This document shows, in pieces, positions 25,474-35,749 of a DNA stretch of 61,936 nt. The notes beneath the pieces are model-generated. The model had not been told where the DNA came from, did not search any database, and saw only the letters and a program-made list of their open reading frames with translations. The stretch spans positions 1 to 61,936 of the forward strand of contig MNYZ01000040.1 of NCBI GenBank assembly GCA_001873365.1. Reading direction: 5' to 3'. A program made the position numbers and the translations under genes. Source of the DNA: Oscillatoriales cyanobacterium CG2_30_40_61 (GTDB lineage: Bacteria > Cyanobacteriota > Cyanobacteriia > Cyanobacteriales > Microcoleaceae). How positions within the stretch are numbered: the first letter of the stretch is position 1; each line of letters opens with the position of its first letter.

Positions 25474-25884
25474 ATGCAAAAAACATTCACCGTCTATTTA
25501 TTGGTTTTGGTAATTGCTAACTTTCAGATTTTTGTATATCCGAGTTTCGCTGCACCGGAAACACAGATTTCCCAAACTGTTCAGTGTCAGCCCGATGGCA
25601 ATACTTTGGAAATGCGAAAATGTGCCTCTGATCAATATCAAATCGCGGATCAAAAGCTAAATCAAACTTACCAGAAACTCATCGGTCAATTATCCCCAGA
25701 ACGAAAAAAACGCTTGATTGAAGCACAACGGGCTTGGATTTCTTTTAGAGACAAAACCTGTAGTTTTGAATCCAGTCAAGTTTTAGGAGGGACAGCCGAA
25801 CCCTTATTATTAACCCAATGTTTAGCAAATGTGACTCAGCAAAGGGTACGAGATTTACAAAATTATTTAGCTGAAATTAAGTAA
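25474..25884 (+). CDS. Secreted LprI-like (lysozyme inhibitor LprI N-terminal domain) protein
   Basis: A 136-residue exported protein. The start is the ATG at 25474, which gives a clean signal peptide (TVYLLVLVIANFQIFVYPSF, cleavage near SFA-APE); an upstream TTG would add an unlikely hydrophobic leader. The mature part has the family pattern CQPDGNTLEMRKCASDQY, LNQTYQKLIGQLSPERKKRL, EAQRAWISFRDKTCSFES and LTQCLANVTQQRVRDLQNYL, with four cysteines for disulfides. Related domains occur in the mycobacterial lysozyme inhibitor LprI and many periplasmic proteins of unknown role. Its stop overlaps the next start (TAATG), so the two are translationally coupled. Confidence 0.82.
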   Translation: MQKTFTVYLLVLVIANFQIFVYPSFAAPETQISQTVQCQPDGNTLEMRKCASDQYQIADQKLNQTYQKLIGQLSPERKKRLIEAQRAWISFRDKTCSFESSQVLGGTAEPLLLTQCLANVTQQRVRDLQNYLAEIK

Positions 25885-26837
25885 TGTTTACCAGTTCCTG
25901 GTTAAATTCCGAGATGAATCGAATCCGTAAGATTTTGCCTTCTATTCTCGGCTTTTTGCTATTTTGTCTGTCGATTTGGGCGATCAGTCAAAAGTTAGAA
26001 AAATATTCTATAGATGATGTTTTGATTAGTCTATCTAATATTCCTAAAATCAATAGGCTGGGAGCAATTGCTTTCATGATTATTAGTTATTTAATGACAA
26101 CAGCCTATGACATTTTAGCATTTATTTATATCGGTTTTCCCCTAAACTATTTTAAAATTAGCATAGGGGCATTTACCAGTTATGCTATTAGTAATAATGT
26201 GGGGTTGTCCTTCTTAACCGGGAGTGCGGTTCGCTATCGCTTGTATGCAAAATGGCGCGTCCCTCCGGGTGTCATTGCTCAAGTAATTGCCTTTACTAAT
26301 TTAACATTTTGGTTAGGATTATTAGGAGTCTGTGGATTAGTTTTCCTGTTAACTCCCTTGCAAATTCCTAGTATTTTAGATTTACCCTTTGTTTCAGTTC
26401 GTCCAGTGGGAATCATCTTTCTCCTAGCCGTTGCTATTTATTTATTATGGGCCGGTTTTAATCATAAACCCGTGAAATTGGGACAATTAGAATTAAACTT
26501 GCCCACTGTTAGTATTTCACTAGCTTTAATTGCTTTTGCTACCTTTGATTGGGGGGCGGCTGGAGGGGTTTTATATGTATTATTACCCGCAGGTAGCACG
26601 TCTTCTTATCTAAGTTGTTTTAGTATTTATTTGTTGGCAATGATAGCCAGTATGATTAGTAGTATTCCGGGGGGCTTAGGGGTTTTTGAAACTGTGGTTT
26701 TAACCTTAGTTTCTTCGGAAGTAAATCCAGCTAAGGTTTTAGGATCTTTATTAGCTTATCGGGCTATTTATTATCTACTTCCTATGATTGTGGCAACTTT
26801 ATTGCTGGTAATTAATGAACTAAAAAAGCAGCAATAA
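25884..26837 (+). CDS. Lysylphosphatidylglycerol synthase-type membrane domain protein (UPF0104)
   Basis: A 317-residue protein with about eight membrane helices, matching the membrane half of MprF-like enzymes and YbhN proteins but without the aminoacyltransferase domain. Markers are YAISNNVGLSFLTGSAVRYR, where the Gly-x-x-x-x-x-Gly-x-x-x-Arg region is typical, and MISSIPGGLGVFETVVL. Such proteins are thought to move or flip lipids. It overlaps the stop of the LprI-like gene by one base; a later ATG at 25914 is also possible. The 633-residue membrane protein begins 21 bp after it, so the three form a likely operon of envelope proteins. Confidence 0.82.
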   Translation: MFTSSWLNSEMNRIRKILPSILGFLLFCLSIWAISQKLEKYSIDDVLISLSNIPKINRLGAIAFMIISYLMTTAYDILAFIYIGFPLNYFKISIGAFTSYAISNNVGLSFLTGSAVRYRLYAKWRVPPGVIAQVIAFTNLTFWLGLLGVCGLVFLLTPLQIPSILDLPFVSVRPVGIIFLLAVAIYLLWAGFNHKPVKLGQLELNLPTVSISLALIAFATFDWGAAGGVLYVLLPAGSTSSYLSCFSIYLLAMIASMISSIPGGLGVFETVVLTLVSSEVNPAKVLGSLLAYRAIYYLLPMIVATLLLVINELKKQQ

Positions 26838-26858
26838 TCCCCTTTATTATCGGTAATT

Positions 26859-28760
26859 ATGACGATGAAATTTGCACCCCCAATTTCCACTCAAACCACA
26901 GGTTTATCTCTTTTCGTCGCTAGAATTTTAGCTTTAATTGTTACGGCTAATTTCTGTTTAGTTGTTTTTGATTTAAGTTATATTAGACTTCGTAGATTTT
27001 ATTTACAATGGAGTCAACATCAAGCCCAATCTGAAAATACCCCTAAAAATCAATATTTGCAGCAAGTTGATCAGCTTGAAAAAACAATTAATCAATTTGG
27101 AATTGAATCTGAGGAAGTTAAGTTACTATTAACAGATATTCGTCAGTCTAGTTTAGAATTATTTATAGAAAATCCCCCATTTCGGGTTCTCAATTCCTAT
27201 GGGACTTTAGCAGAAATTCAAAAGCGCTTTCAGAATCATGTCAAAATTAATGATTTCCAGCAAGCCTTGGAAACTTTCTGGAGTCCTGATTTTTTCAATC
27301 AAAAACAATGGCAAAAAGAGTTAGAATTTTTTAATCAAGATATTAGATTTTTAATTTTATTTAATGAACCCAGTTTAACCTATGATATTATTAAAGGGAT
27401 TGAACCAGATCGATTAACTCAAAGTTATTTAGTTAAAGTTTCAGAATTAAAAGTTTATTTAAAATACAATCAATTAAATACTCCTAAAGCCCAAACTTTA
27501 CTCAAAGATCTCCGAAAATCTAGCGCTAATATTATTGATCGGACTTATTTTTTACAATTAGAACATAATTTAGGGCCATTAACAGCAGCGAAATATCGCA
27601 TGATTGATCATATTTATAGCCGAGATCCCAAAGTAACAACTCGGCTAACTCCTACCTTAAAATTTTTATATCAAATTAACCTATTAAATTTTTTAGCCCC
27701 GGAGTTAATTTGGGCCGACCGCTCCTCCAGAGAAGCTTTTTATATCTTTTGGAGTGTGGAAAATTTAGAAAAACAAGGATGGGAGCAGGAAATAGAGTTT
27801 TTTGAAAATGAAATTCAAAATTTAATGGAGTCATTCTATTTTCGACAATTGAGTTTAAATGGTGAATTTGTCAATAGATTCTGGTTGATTGATTTACCTT
27901 GGATCAGCCTATTTTTCTTAATCTTCTTAATGGAAATCTATGTTCTTCGTTCTCGCCAACCCCAATTAACACTAAGGGAAGCAATTTTAAAATTATGGTA
28001 TTATGTGTTTTTATTAATTCCTAAATTATTGTTTTTACGTTTTATTTCAGCCGTTTATCACTTAAATCGAGCCAATTTTCCCAGTTTACAACCAACGATT
28101 GATTACCTAAAACTCAAAATTATTTATAGTTTTGCTCAAGAATTAGTTCAGGTTTTAGTCAATCAAGGGGTTGATAAAATTCAAGATTTTGTTAAACAAG
28201 GAAGCCTGAAAAAGTTAATCAATCCTCCTTCTTCCTATCAATCTATTTCCTTAGAAGATATTGAACTCGAATCCCAGTCTCCCCCCAGAATTTCTAACCA
28301 AATTGTTGAGATTACAATTGCTAAAGTTTTACCCACCATTCGTCCTGAATTAGAGGCTTACCTGCACTATCAAGTCACTAACTCGATTCAACAGTCTCCG
28401 ATTTATAAAGGATTCAATAAAATTCCTTTGATTGGACATTTGCCTCAACAAGTTGCTGATAGTGTTGTTAAAAAAATTGCAATTACCATTTCAGAAAATC
28501 CTAAAAAATCCCTGGAAGCGGGGAAAAACAAACCCCCAGATTTTATCGCCATGCAGTTACAAAAACACTTGACACGACAGTTTGTCGATACATTAAGAAT
28601 GGAATTACAAAAAGAACAAATTGTTGATGATGTCGAATTAATTTTAGTCAAGTGGTTAGAAGGGTTAAAATCCAATCAAGTTAAAGATTTAGAAGCTAAA
28701 CAAATTATTAAAACGGCTAATATTGAAGAAAATAAACAAATTTCTCCTAGTCCAGATTGA
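26859..28760 (+). CDS. Large membrane protein of unknown function
   Basis: A 633-residue protein that I do not recognise. One membrane helix lies near residues 18-42 (LFVARILALIVTANFCLVVF). A long helical extramembrane region of about 300 residues follows. Then come a second helix near 350 (LPWISLFFLIFLMEIYVL) and a probable re-entrant or third segment near 380-400. The C-terminal 230 residues are amphipathic, with segments such as IIYSFAQELVQVLVNQGVDK and GFNKIPLIGHLPQQVADSVV. No catalytic motif is seen. It follows the UPF0104 gene by 21 bp and ends before a hairpin, so it probably works with that envelope operon. Confidence 0.7.
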   Translation: MTMKFAPPISTQTTGLSLFVARILALIVTANFCLVVFDLSYIRLRRFYLQWSQHQAQSENTPKNQYLQQVDQLEKTINQFGIESEEVKLLLTDIRQSSLELFIENPPFRVLNSYGTLAEIQKRFQNHVKINDFQQALETFWSPDFFNQKQWQKELEFFNQDIRFLILFNEPSLTYDIIKGIEPDRLTQSYLVKVSELKVYLKYNQLNTPKAQTLLKDLRKSSANIIDRTYFLQLEHNLGPLTAAKYRMIDHIYSRDPKVTTRLTPTLKFLYQINLLNFLAPELIWADRSSREAFYIFWSVENLEKQGWEQEIEFFENEIQNLMESFYFRQLSLNGEFVNRFWLIDLPWISLFFLIFLMEIYVLRSRQPQLTLREAILKLWYYVFLLIPKLLFLRFISAVYHLNRANFPSLQPTIDYLKLKIIYSFAQELVQVLVNQGVDKIQDFVKQGSLKKLINPPSSYQSISLEDIELESQSPPRISNQIVEITIAKVLPTIRPELEAYLHYQVTNSIQQSPIYKGFNKIPLIGHLPQQVADSVVKKIAITISENPKKSLEAGKNKPPDFIAMQLQKHLTRQFVDTLRMELQKEQIVDDVELILVKWLEGLKSNQVKDLEAKQIIKTANIEENKQISPSPD

Positions 28761-28792
28761 AGGATTATATTAATAATTTTTAATCGGTCGGA

Positions 28793-28817
28793 GGTGCGTG
28801 AGCTTCGCTTACACACC
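28793..28817 (+). terminator. Putative rho-independent terminator
   Basis: GGTGCGTGAGC, a TTC loop, then GCTTACACACC: an 11-bp stem with two G-T pairs. It is followed after eight bases by TTTTT, and sits 32 bp after the 633-residue protein gene. Stem sequences of this type recur in cyanobacterial intergenic DNA, so it may also be a repeat. Confidence 0.55.
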
Positions 28818-28963
28818 CTAGGGCTTTTTGGGTTTAATTTTCATTAATTAATATGAAGTAAAATTTTAAATTTTTTACAAGTTTGACGGCCTGTCTTTTG
28901 ACAACGGTGAACCCATTTTGCACCATAGAATAATTGATTCAATTTCCTAACAGGAGAACACCG

Positions 28964-29299
28964 ATGAAAAGAATAATTTCAGTTTTGTTAGTCATGACCG
29001 TGGCTATTTTAAGTTTTGTTCCTAATGCTTTCGCCGCCGATTTAGTCAGTGGAGCTAAAATATTTTCGTCAAATTGTGCCTCTTGTCACGCCGGAGGGAA
29101 AAACCTAGTTAATGCGGCAAAAACTTTGAAAAAAGCAGATCTGGAAAAATATGGGATGTATGATGTCCAGGCAATTATAACCCAAGTAACAAACGGGAAA
29201 GCAGCCATGCCCGGCTTCAAAGGTCGTTTAAAAGACGATCAAATTGCTGATGTTGCAGCTTATGTATTAGCTCAAGCCGATAACGATTGGAAAAAGTAA
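28964..29299 (+). CDS. petJ: Cytochrome c6 (PetJ)
   Basis: Small c-type cytochrome of the thylakoid lumen that carries electrons from cytochrome b6f to photosystem I when copper is scarce and plastocyanin cannot be made. The precursor has 111 residues. A signal peptide ends near NAFA-ADLV, the heme site is Cys38-x-x-Cys41-His42 (NCASCHAGG), and the sixth ligand is Met82 in KAAMPGF. The ATG at 28964 follows an AGGAG site (caggagaacaccg), which decides it against an in-frame ATG ten codons upstream. The next two genes encode the likely copper-responsive regulators, and a terminator separates them from petJ. Confidence 0.96.
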   Translation: MKRIISVLLVMTVAILSFVPNAFAADLVSGAKIFSSNCASCHAGGKNLVNAAKTLKKADLEKYGMYDVQAIITQVTNGKAAMPGFKGRLKDDQIADVAAYVLAQADNDWKK

Positions 29300-29327
29300 T
29301 ATAGCAAATTTTGCTGAATAATTTAGG

Positions 29328-29360
29328 GTAGGAGTAATTAATAAATTACCCCTACTTGAT
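29328..29360 (+). terminator. Terminator after petJ
   Basis: GTAGGAGTAATT (29328-29339) pairs with AATTACCCCTAC (29344-29355) with one mismatch and a 4-base loop, followed by TTGATTTTTA. It stands between petJ and the BlaI-type regulator gene and would let the two be expressed separately. Confidence 0.7.
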
Positions 29361-29416
29361 TTTTATTCAAATAATCTATTACACTAAGTAATTAGTAGTA
29401 TTTTTATATATTTCCT

Positions 29417-29839
29417 ATGGCTCCTCTGCCTAATTATCGTCCTCGGCAACTTTCCCTCGGCCCGTTAGAAACGGAAATCCTAGAAATAGTCTGGGAATTG
29501 GGTATAACTACGGTTAAAGATGTCCATGAACGGATTTTATCTGACCCGAATCGAGAATTAGCTTATACTTCAGTAACCACCGTATTACGTCGTTTAACTG
29601 ATAAGGGTTGGTTAGCTTGTAATAAACAGGAACGGGCTTTTTATTGGCAAGCTTTACTAACCCGTGAACAAGCCCAGGCTATTTTAGCCTATGATCGTTT
29701 AAATCGATTTTTAGCTATCAGTAATGCGGATATTGTTGCTTCTTTTGCTGATAGTTTAGATACCGCTAGTTTAGATCAAATTGATGCCATTGCCTCACGC
29801 CTTGATGCTATTCGTCGCCAACGGGAGGGACAACAATAA
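29417..29839 (+). CDS. petR: PetR-type BlaI/CopY family transcription regulator
   Basis: A 140-residue winged-helix protein of the BlaI/MecI/CopY family: LGPLETEILEIVWELG, then TVKDVHERILSD, and the recognition region LAYTSVTTVLRRLTDKGWL. It is followed by a C-terminal dimer helix. In Synechocystis a protein of this family (PetR) represses petJ and supports plastocyanin expression, and a BlaR-like protease destroys it when copper is present. Here the gene lies directly after petJ and its stop overlaps the start of the protease gene (TAATG), so the assignment rests on both family and context. A weak dyad at 29380-29400 upstream could be an operator. Confidence 0.88.
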   Translation: MAPLPNYRPRQLSLGPLETEILEIVWELGITTVKDVHERILSDPNRELAYTSVTTVLRRLTDKGWLACNKQERAFYWQALLTREQAQAILAYDRLNRFLAISNADIVASFADSLDTASLDQIDAIASRLDAIRRQREGQQ

Positions 29840-30684
29840 TGCACTTAATGATTATTTTATTCGCCCTAGGATGCGCGGTCGGTTTGCGACTAATACCCTT
29901 AACTCAAGGGGGAAACTGGCATCAACGCTGGCAAAAATCTCTATTTTTGTTTATCTGTCCGCCTTTGGTTTTGTTAATGACCGCTTTGGCGGTATTATCA
30001 ATGGGAACAAAGGGGGAAATGTTGGGACTCAAAGCTAGTTGGTTTAGTTATTTTCTGGCTTTGGGATTTGTGGTTTGGGGGATATTCACAGGTATTAAGT
30101 TAATCGGTCAATTGTGGCAATCTCAATACCGAATTCATCGCTTATCTCAACAGGTTATCCTAGGAAAAACAGCGCGAATTTTAGAAGATGATTTTCCCTA
30201 TAGCGCTCAAATTGGATTTTGGCAGCCGGAATTAGTAGTCAGCCAAGGATTATTAAACCTCTTAGATGATACCCATTTAGAAGCAGTAATTGCCCATGAA
30301 CAAGCCCATTTAAACTATCGGGATACTTTTTGGTTTTTTATATTAGGTTGGCTACAAACCTTAACCAGTTGGCTTCCAAATACCGAGCAACTATGGCAAG
30401 AATTACTATTATTAAGGGAAATGCGGGCTGATCGTTACGCCATCCAACAAGTTGACTCGTTAGTATTAGCAGAATCCCTATTATATCTTGCCCAAGCTCC
30501 ATTTAAATCCCCCGATTATGGAAATTTATCCTTTAGTTGTTCGATTCGTAGTAGTCGTTTAGAAGAAAGAATAGATGCAATTTTAACGGAAGATGCTGAT
30601 GCTTTAACCTGGGGATGGTGGGTCTGGATATTACTATTTTGGGTCTGTTTACCTTGGATTACATTACCTTTCCATTATTCCTAA
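29839..30684 (+). CDS. petP: PetP-type BlaR/M56 membrane metalloprotease
   Basis: A 281-residue membrane protease. Hydrophobic segments lie near residues 3-20, 33-55 and 68-92. The zinc site is His153-Glu-Gln-Ala-His157 (AHEQAH), with a third ligand probably Glu194 in LREMRAD. A further membrane segment is at 163-180 and another at the C-terminus (WWVWILLFWVCLPWI). M56 proteases of the BlaR1 type cleave their partner BlaI repressor; the cyanobacterial PetP is reported to do so to PetR in the presence of copper. Translation is coupled to the regulator by the TAATG overlap. Unlike BlaR1 there is no penicillin-binding sensor domain. Confidence 0.86.
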   Translation: MHLMIILFALGCAVGLRLIPLTQGGNWHQRWQKSLFLFICPPLVLLMTALAVLSMGTKGEMLGLKASWFSYFLALGFVVWGIFTGIKLIGQLWQSQYRIHRLSQQVILGKTARILEDDFPYSAQIGFWQPELVVSQGLLNLLDDTHLEAVIAHEQAHLNYRDTFWFFILGWLQTLTSWLPNTEQLWQELLLLREMRADRYAIQQVDSLVLAESLLYLAQAPFKSPDYGNLSFSCSIRSSRLEERIDAILTEDADALTWGWWVWILLFWVCLPWITLPFHYS

Positions 30685-30687
30685 TCA

Positions 30688-30871
30688 TATAGCAGGGAAA
30701 ACCGGAACAGGGAACACCGGAACAGGGAACACCGGAGGAAAAGACTTCACCGTCTAGCTTTGCTGCATCACTCTTTGTCCTAATAGGTCTGGCGACTGCT
30801 ATAGCAATTCTTTGAATACCCTAAACCCCTCCTCCTCGAATTTATAGCAGTCGCGCCTAGAAATTAGGACA
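30688..30871. repeat. Compound TATAGCA-type repeat next to hypD
   Basis: TATAGCAG at 30688-30695 and CTGCTATA at 30796-30803 bound a 116-bp element that contains ccggaacagggaaca-type repeats. A second arm starts at 30843 (tatagcagtcgcgcc-tagaaattaggaca). It is the inverted match of 30776-30803 (tgtcctaat-aggtct-ggcgactgctata). This second arm reaches into the last codons of hypD. Confidence 0.6.
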
Positions 30872-32027
30872 TCAACTGATGCTCAAAACTCTTTTCTTCC
30901 CTGTTGCCCGTTGCCTGTTCCCTGTTCCCTGTTATAGTTTGTTGACGATAGCGATAATAGGCGGCACAAGCGCCTTCAGAAGAAACCATTGGCGCCCCTA
31001 ACGGATGTTCGGGAGTGCAACGGGTTCCAAAAACCGGACATTCCTGGGGTTTTTTAATCCCTTGGAGAATTTCACCACTAATACAATCTTGGCAAGGGGA
31101 AGAAGCGGGAATTAACTGTTGAGAATTAAACCGTTTTTGAGCATCAAAATTAATATATTTTTGTTTAATTCCTAACCCACTTTGGGGAATTTCTCCCAGT
31201 CCTCGCCATTCCCGGGGGACAATTTCAAAGACTTCTTGAATGATTGTTTGAGCCGTTTCATTTCCCTCTGGACGCACGGAACGATTATATTGATTTTGTA
31301 ATTTATATTCTCCGTTTTCCAGTTGTTGAATACAGAAATAAATGCCTTGTAAAATATCAATAGGTTCAAACCCAGTTACAACAATTGGAATCTTATATTT
31401 ATCAACAATAGGTTCATATTCCGTATATCCCATAACGGTACAAACATGACCCGCGGCTAAAAACCCTTGCACCTGACAATTAGGACTTGATAATAGGGCC
31501 TCCATCGCTGGCGGAACCAAAACATGAGATACTAGAAGGGAAAAATTATTAATATTTTGTTGGTGGGCTTGATAGACTGCCATGGCGGTAATTGGAGCAG
31601 TGGTTTCAAAGCCAACCGCAAAGAAAATTACCTGTTTTGTTGGGTTTTGTTGGGCAATTTTTAAACAATCTAAGGGATTATAAATAATTCGGATATCTCC
31701 CCCGGTAGCTTTAACACTTAATAGGTCTTTTTCACTCCCTGGAACTCGTAACATATCTCCAAAGGAACAAAAAATAATATTAGGTAAAGAAGCGAGGGCA
31801 ATAGCTTGATCAATAATATTAATATCGGTGACACAAACGGGACAGCCAGGGCCATGAATTAAGGTAATTTCTGAGGGGAGAAGTTCATCAATTCCATATT
31901 TAACAATAGAATGGGTTTGTCCTCCACAAATCTCCATAATTTTCCAGGATTTTGTGGTGATTGATGCGATCGCTTTTGCATAATCCTGAGCTAGTTTTCC
32001 ATCCCTATATTCATCAACAAATTTCAT
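30864..32027 (-). CDS. hypD: Hydrogenase maturation protein HypD
   Basis: A 387-residue iron-sulfur protein that, with HypC, carries the Fe(CN)2CO unit for NiFe hydrogenase assembly. Family motifs are clear: [35 protein letters not shown] and, near the end, the cluster cysteines in [22 protein letters not shown] and EGACAAYY. The expected protein ends shortly after [12 protein letters not shown]. The extra tail of about 25 residues ([12 protein letters not shown] followed by KSFEHQLMS) is encoded by repeat sequence and the stop codon lies inside the repeat. Other hyp genes are not in the window. Confidence 0.95.
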   Translation of the reverse strand: MKFVDEYRDGKLAQDYAKAIASITTKSWKIMEICGGQTHSIVKYGIDELLPSEITLIHGPGCPVCVTDINIIDQAIALASLPNIIFCSFGDMLRVPGSEKDLLSVKATGGDIRIIYNPLDCLKIAQQNPTKQVIFFAVGFETTAPITAMAVYQAHQQNINNFSLLVSHVLVPPAMEALLSSPNCQVQGFLAAGHVCTVMGYTEYEPIVDKYKIPIVVTGFEPIDILQGIYFCIQQLENGEYKLQNQYNRSVRPEGNETAQTIIQEVFEIVPREWRGLGEIPQSGLGIKQKYINFDAQKRFNSQQLIPASSPCQDCISGEILQGIKKPQECPVFGTRCTPEHPLGAPMVSSEGACAAYYRYRQQTITGNREQATGNREEKSFEHQLMS

Positions 32028-32138
32028 AATATTATTCTACCTAGAAATACTTTTGGAGTGATTCTAACACCCTAATTTTAAGGCAGAAACCATAAAAAAG
32101 CATTCCCCGGCCGAAACCAGGGAATAAGGGGGAAGATA

Positions 32139-33500
<1,362 letters not shown>

Positions 33501-33715
33501 TTACACAAATCCTGATTATCTATTATTGCGGGAACTCTGTCAAATTAAGTTTTGTGAAATCTTTTGTAGAGAGGGAATGGGGAATAGGGAATGGGGAGTT
33601 TTTAGGGTTGTGCTATCGTTGGTAGTCAATATCGTGATCAGTTTATTAGTTAGCCAAGAAACATTGAAACTGAGCAGCGATAGTCCTGGTTTTAACCTTA
33701 ATTTTCAGAGCCACT

Positions 33716-34750
33716 ATGTCTTTACACGCCGAGTTACATCGCCATTTAGGGGGTTCAGTTGTACCGCGTATTCTCTGGCGGTATTTCCAACGTCATAACC
33801 CTCAGTTAACCAAAAGGTTTTTAGAATATGAACAGTTTGAAGATTTTTATACCAAACCCCGCAATACCCTAGATGAATATTTAGAACTACATACCCTGGT
33901 GGAAAGTGTACAAACCGTTGAAACCCTCCCCTATTTTATTTATCGGTTGATGCGCGGGGCTTATACTTTTGAAAATTTAGCCTATTTAGAATTACGTTAT
34001 ACTCCCTATTTACGAACTCCAGAACATCTGAGTCAGTCCCAAAGAATTGACTGTATGGCTGAAATTGTGGAAGTCGTCGGAAAAGCTAGTCAAGTTAGTA
34101 ATACTCCAATTATCACCAGCCAAATTTTATGTATGCACACCCGACTTCCCTTGGAAGTCAACCGAGCTATTATTGATTTAGCTGCCCAAATGCCTCAATA
34201 TGTTTGTGCCGTTGATATCGCCGGAGGAGATAATCATTATGCTCAACGGTTGGATGAATTTATTAATTTATACAAATATGCCCTATCCCTGGGCTTAAAA
34301 ACCACCGGACATTTATATGAAACCCCGGAAGGTTGTTATCCTGAATTATTGCCCTATTTGATGCGAATTGGTCACGGGATTCAAATTCCCTTATTACATC
34401 CGGAATTATTACCGGAATTAGCCAAAAATCATCAATGTTTAGAGGTTTGTCCGACTACCTATATTAAAACTGGAACTCTCAAGGATATTCAGCAATTGAA
34501 AATTGTTTTTGAACGCTGTTTTGATGCCGGGGTTGATATTGCTATTTGTACCGATAACGCTGGATTACATAATGTTCGTTTACCCTTTGAATACGAAAAT
34601 TTATTAACCCTGGATATTATAGAATTTGAACAATTAGAAGCCTGTCAACAAGCCGCCTTCCGTCATGCCTTTGCCTGGCCCCATCAAAACCCGCCCACAC
34701 AAATTCTTCACGGCTTATTAAAACCTGAACCCATTATCAGTTATCAGTAA
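33716..34750 (+). CDS. Adenosine deaminase-like amidohydrolase
   Basis: A 344-residue TIM-barrel hydrolase of the adenosine/AMP deaminase group. The first metal pair is His8-x-His10 in AELHRHLGGS. Later landmarks are the second metal region TTGHLYET, the GHGIQ loop and the final CTDNAGLHN. Compared with standard adenosine deaminase the binding residues differ: HLDG is HLGG, HAGE is HLYE and the DDP motif is DNA. The metal ligands and catalytic Glu remain, so it is probably active, but on a related substrate. The cyanobacterial branch is usually annotated only as adenosine deaminase. It is divergent from purA. Confidence 0.78.
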   Translation: MSLHAELHRHLGGSVVPRILWRYFQRHNPQLTKRFLEYEQFEDFYTKPRNTLDEYLELHTLVESVQTVETLPYFIYRLMRGAYTFENLAYLELRYTPYLRTPEHLSQSQRIDCMAEIVEVVGKASQVSNTPIITSQILCMHTRLPLEVNRAIIDLAAQMPQYVCAVDIAGGDNHYAQRLDEFINLYKYALSLGLKTTGHLYETPEGCYPELLPYLMRIGHGIQIPLLHPELLPELAKNHQCLEVCPTTYIKTGTLKDIQQLKIVFERCFDAGVDIAICTDNAGLHNVRLPFEYENLLTLDIIEFEQLEACQQAAFRHAFAWPHQNPPTQILHGLLKPEPIISYQ

Positions 34751-34769
34751 TCAGTGAGCAGTTATCAGT

Positions 34770-35189
34770 TTAAAATTGCTTAACAATTAATAAACAATTT
34801 CGTCCATCTTCTTCTCGTTCATAACTTAAATAATCGGCAATATCGCGCATTAATTTTAAACCCCGTCCTCCTCCTGAATGGTGATCAATATCCATGGGCA
34901 TATGCTTGATTTGTTGCATTAAATCAAAAGGACTTCCTAAATCCCAGATCCGAATTTCAACTTGTTCATCTAAAATGGTGACTTCTAAATCAATCGGCAA
35001 ATCCGAAGAACATCCCTTGTGGGCGTGACGAACTGCATTAGTAAACCCCTCGGCTAAAGCTAACTGACAGCGTAGCCAAACGAATTTAGGAATAAAGGAC
35101 TGATACAGTTGATCAAACCAAGACAAAACCTTAGCTAGACTATCTAGGCTAGAAGGAACTTGAAGTGGAGTAGTTTGGGGTAATGGCAA
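34770..35189 (-). CDS. RsbW-like anti-sigma factor / serine kinase
   Basis: A 139-residue GHKL ATPase of the HATPase_c_2 type. The N box EGFTNAVRHAHKG, the G1-like DLGSPFD and the glycine loop SGGGRGLKLMRDIADYL are present. Such proteins phosphorylate a STAS-domain antagonist on serine and can also bind a sigma factor. A PP2C phosphatase response regulator is 561 bp away on the opposite strand and a STAS protein lies further on. The three are the parts of a partner-switching cascade. No sigma factor gene is in the window. It is convergent with the deaminase-like gene. Confidence 0.85.
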   Translation of the reverse strand: MPLPQTTPLQVPSSLDSLAKVLSWFDQLYQSFIPKFVWLRCQLALAEGFTNAVRHAHKGCSSDLPIDLEVTILDEQVEIRIWDLGSPFDLMQQIKHMPMDIDHHSGGGRGLKLMRDIADYLSYEREEDGRNCLLIVKQF

Positions 35190-35749
35190 TGGTTTTAAAC
35201 CCTCTTATTCAATCATAATAAGTTTGACTGACTCCCTAAATCTTCAACAGTATTAGGGATGGAGAATCCTTAGACTTCCACGGACTTCATGATCATACAA
35301 CGGAAGTTAAAACCCAAGTTATCTAGGTTGAACCTCTGCTTTAGCCTGGGATTGACGACCTATCTGGCCTAACTGAGCGATCGCCCGTTGAGTCTTCCTA
35401 TACCTTACTGCATTTTTAGAAAGTTTTGTAGTTCGGTAGAACCGCAATTGTCCTAAATCAAGTAAAATGATTGTTTGCACACAGAGTACCCCCAATTGTG
35501 AAGTTTAAGCAAAATCAAACTATTCAGGAGTTAAAACCCCTTGCTTGGAAATTAAACTGACCTTCTATGGATTAACACTAATATCAGATTAAATTACTGA
35601 TCTAAGATCACAGCCAATTAACTGAACATTATTCTAAATTCCTTCAGTCTCAAATTCAGTCAACCTTTCCATTAGACTATACTCAAAGAGCAAAGTCTTA
35701 ACTTGGCCTTGATTACCCTCATCTGGTGTACCGACGTACCTCAACACTC
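35190..35749. other. 560-bp intergenic region between divergent signalling genes
   Basis: No open frame worth calling and no RNA gene recognised. AT-rich with one HIP1 octamer; it must hold the promoters of both the anti-sigma kinase and the response-regulator phosphatase. Its length is unusual for this gene-dense window, so a small RNA or long leader is possible but not shown. Confidence 0.4.

Noticed and set aside
28898-28935. TTGACA before petJ considered as a -35 box
   Set aside because: The nearest -10-like TAGAAT is 22 bases away, too far for a standard promoter.
29781-30038. 85-codon frame overlapping the petR-petP junction
   Set aside because: It conflicts with two well-supported, translationally coupled genes.
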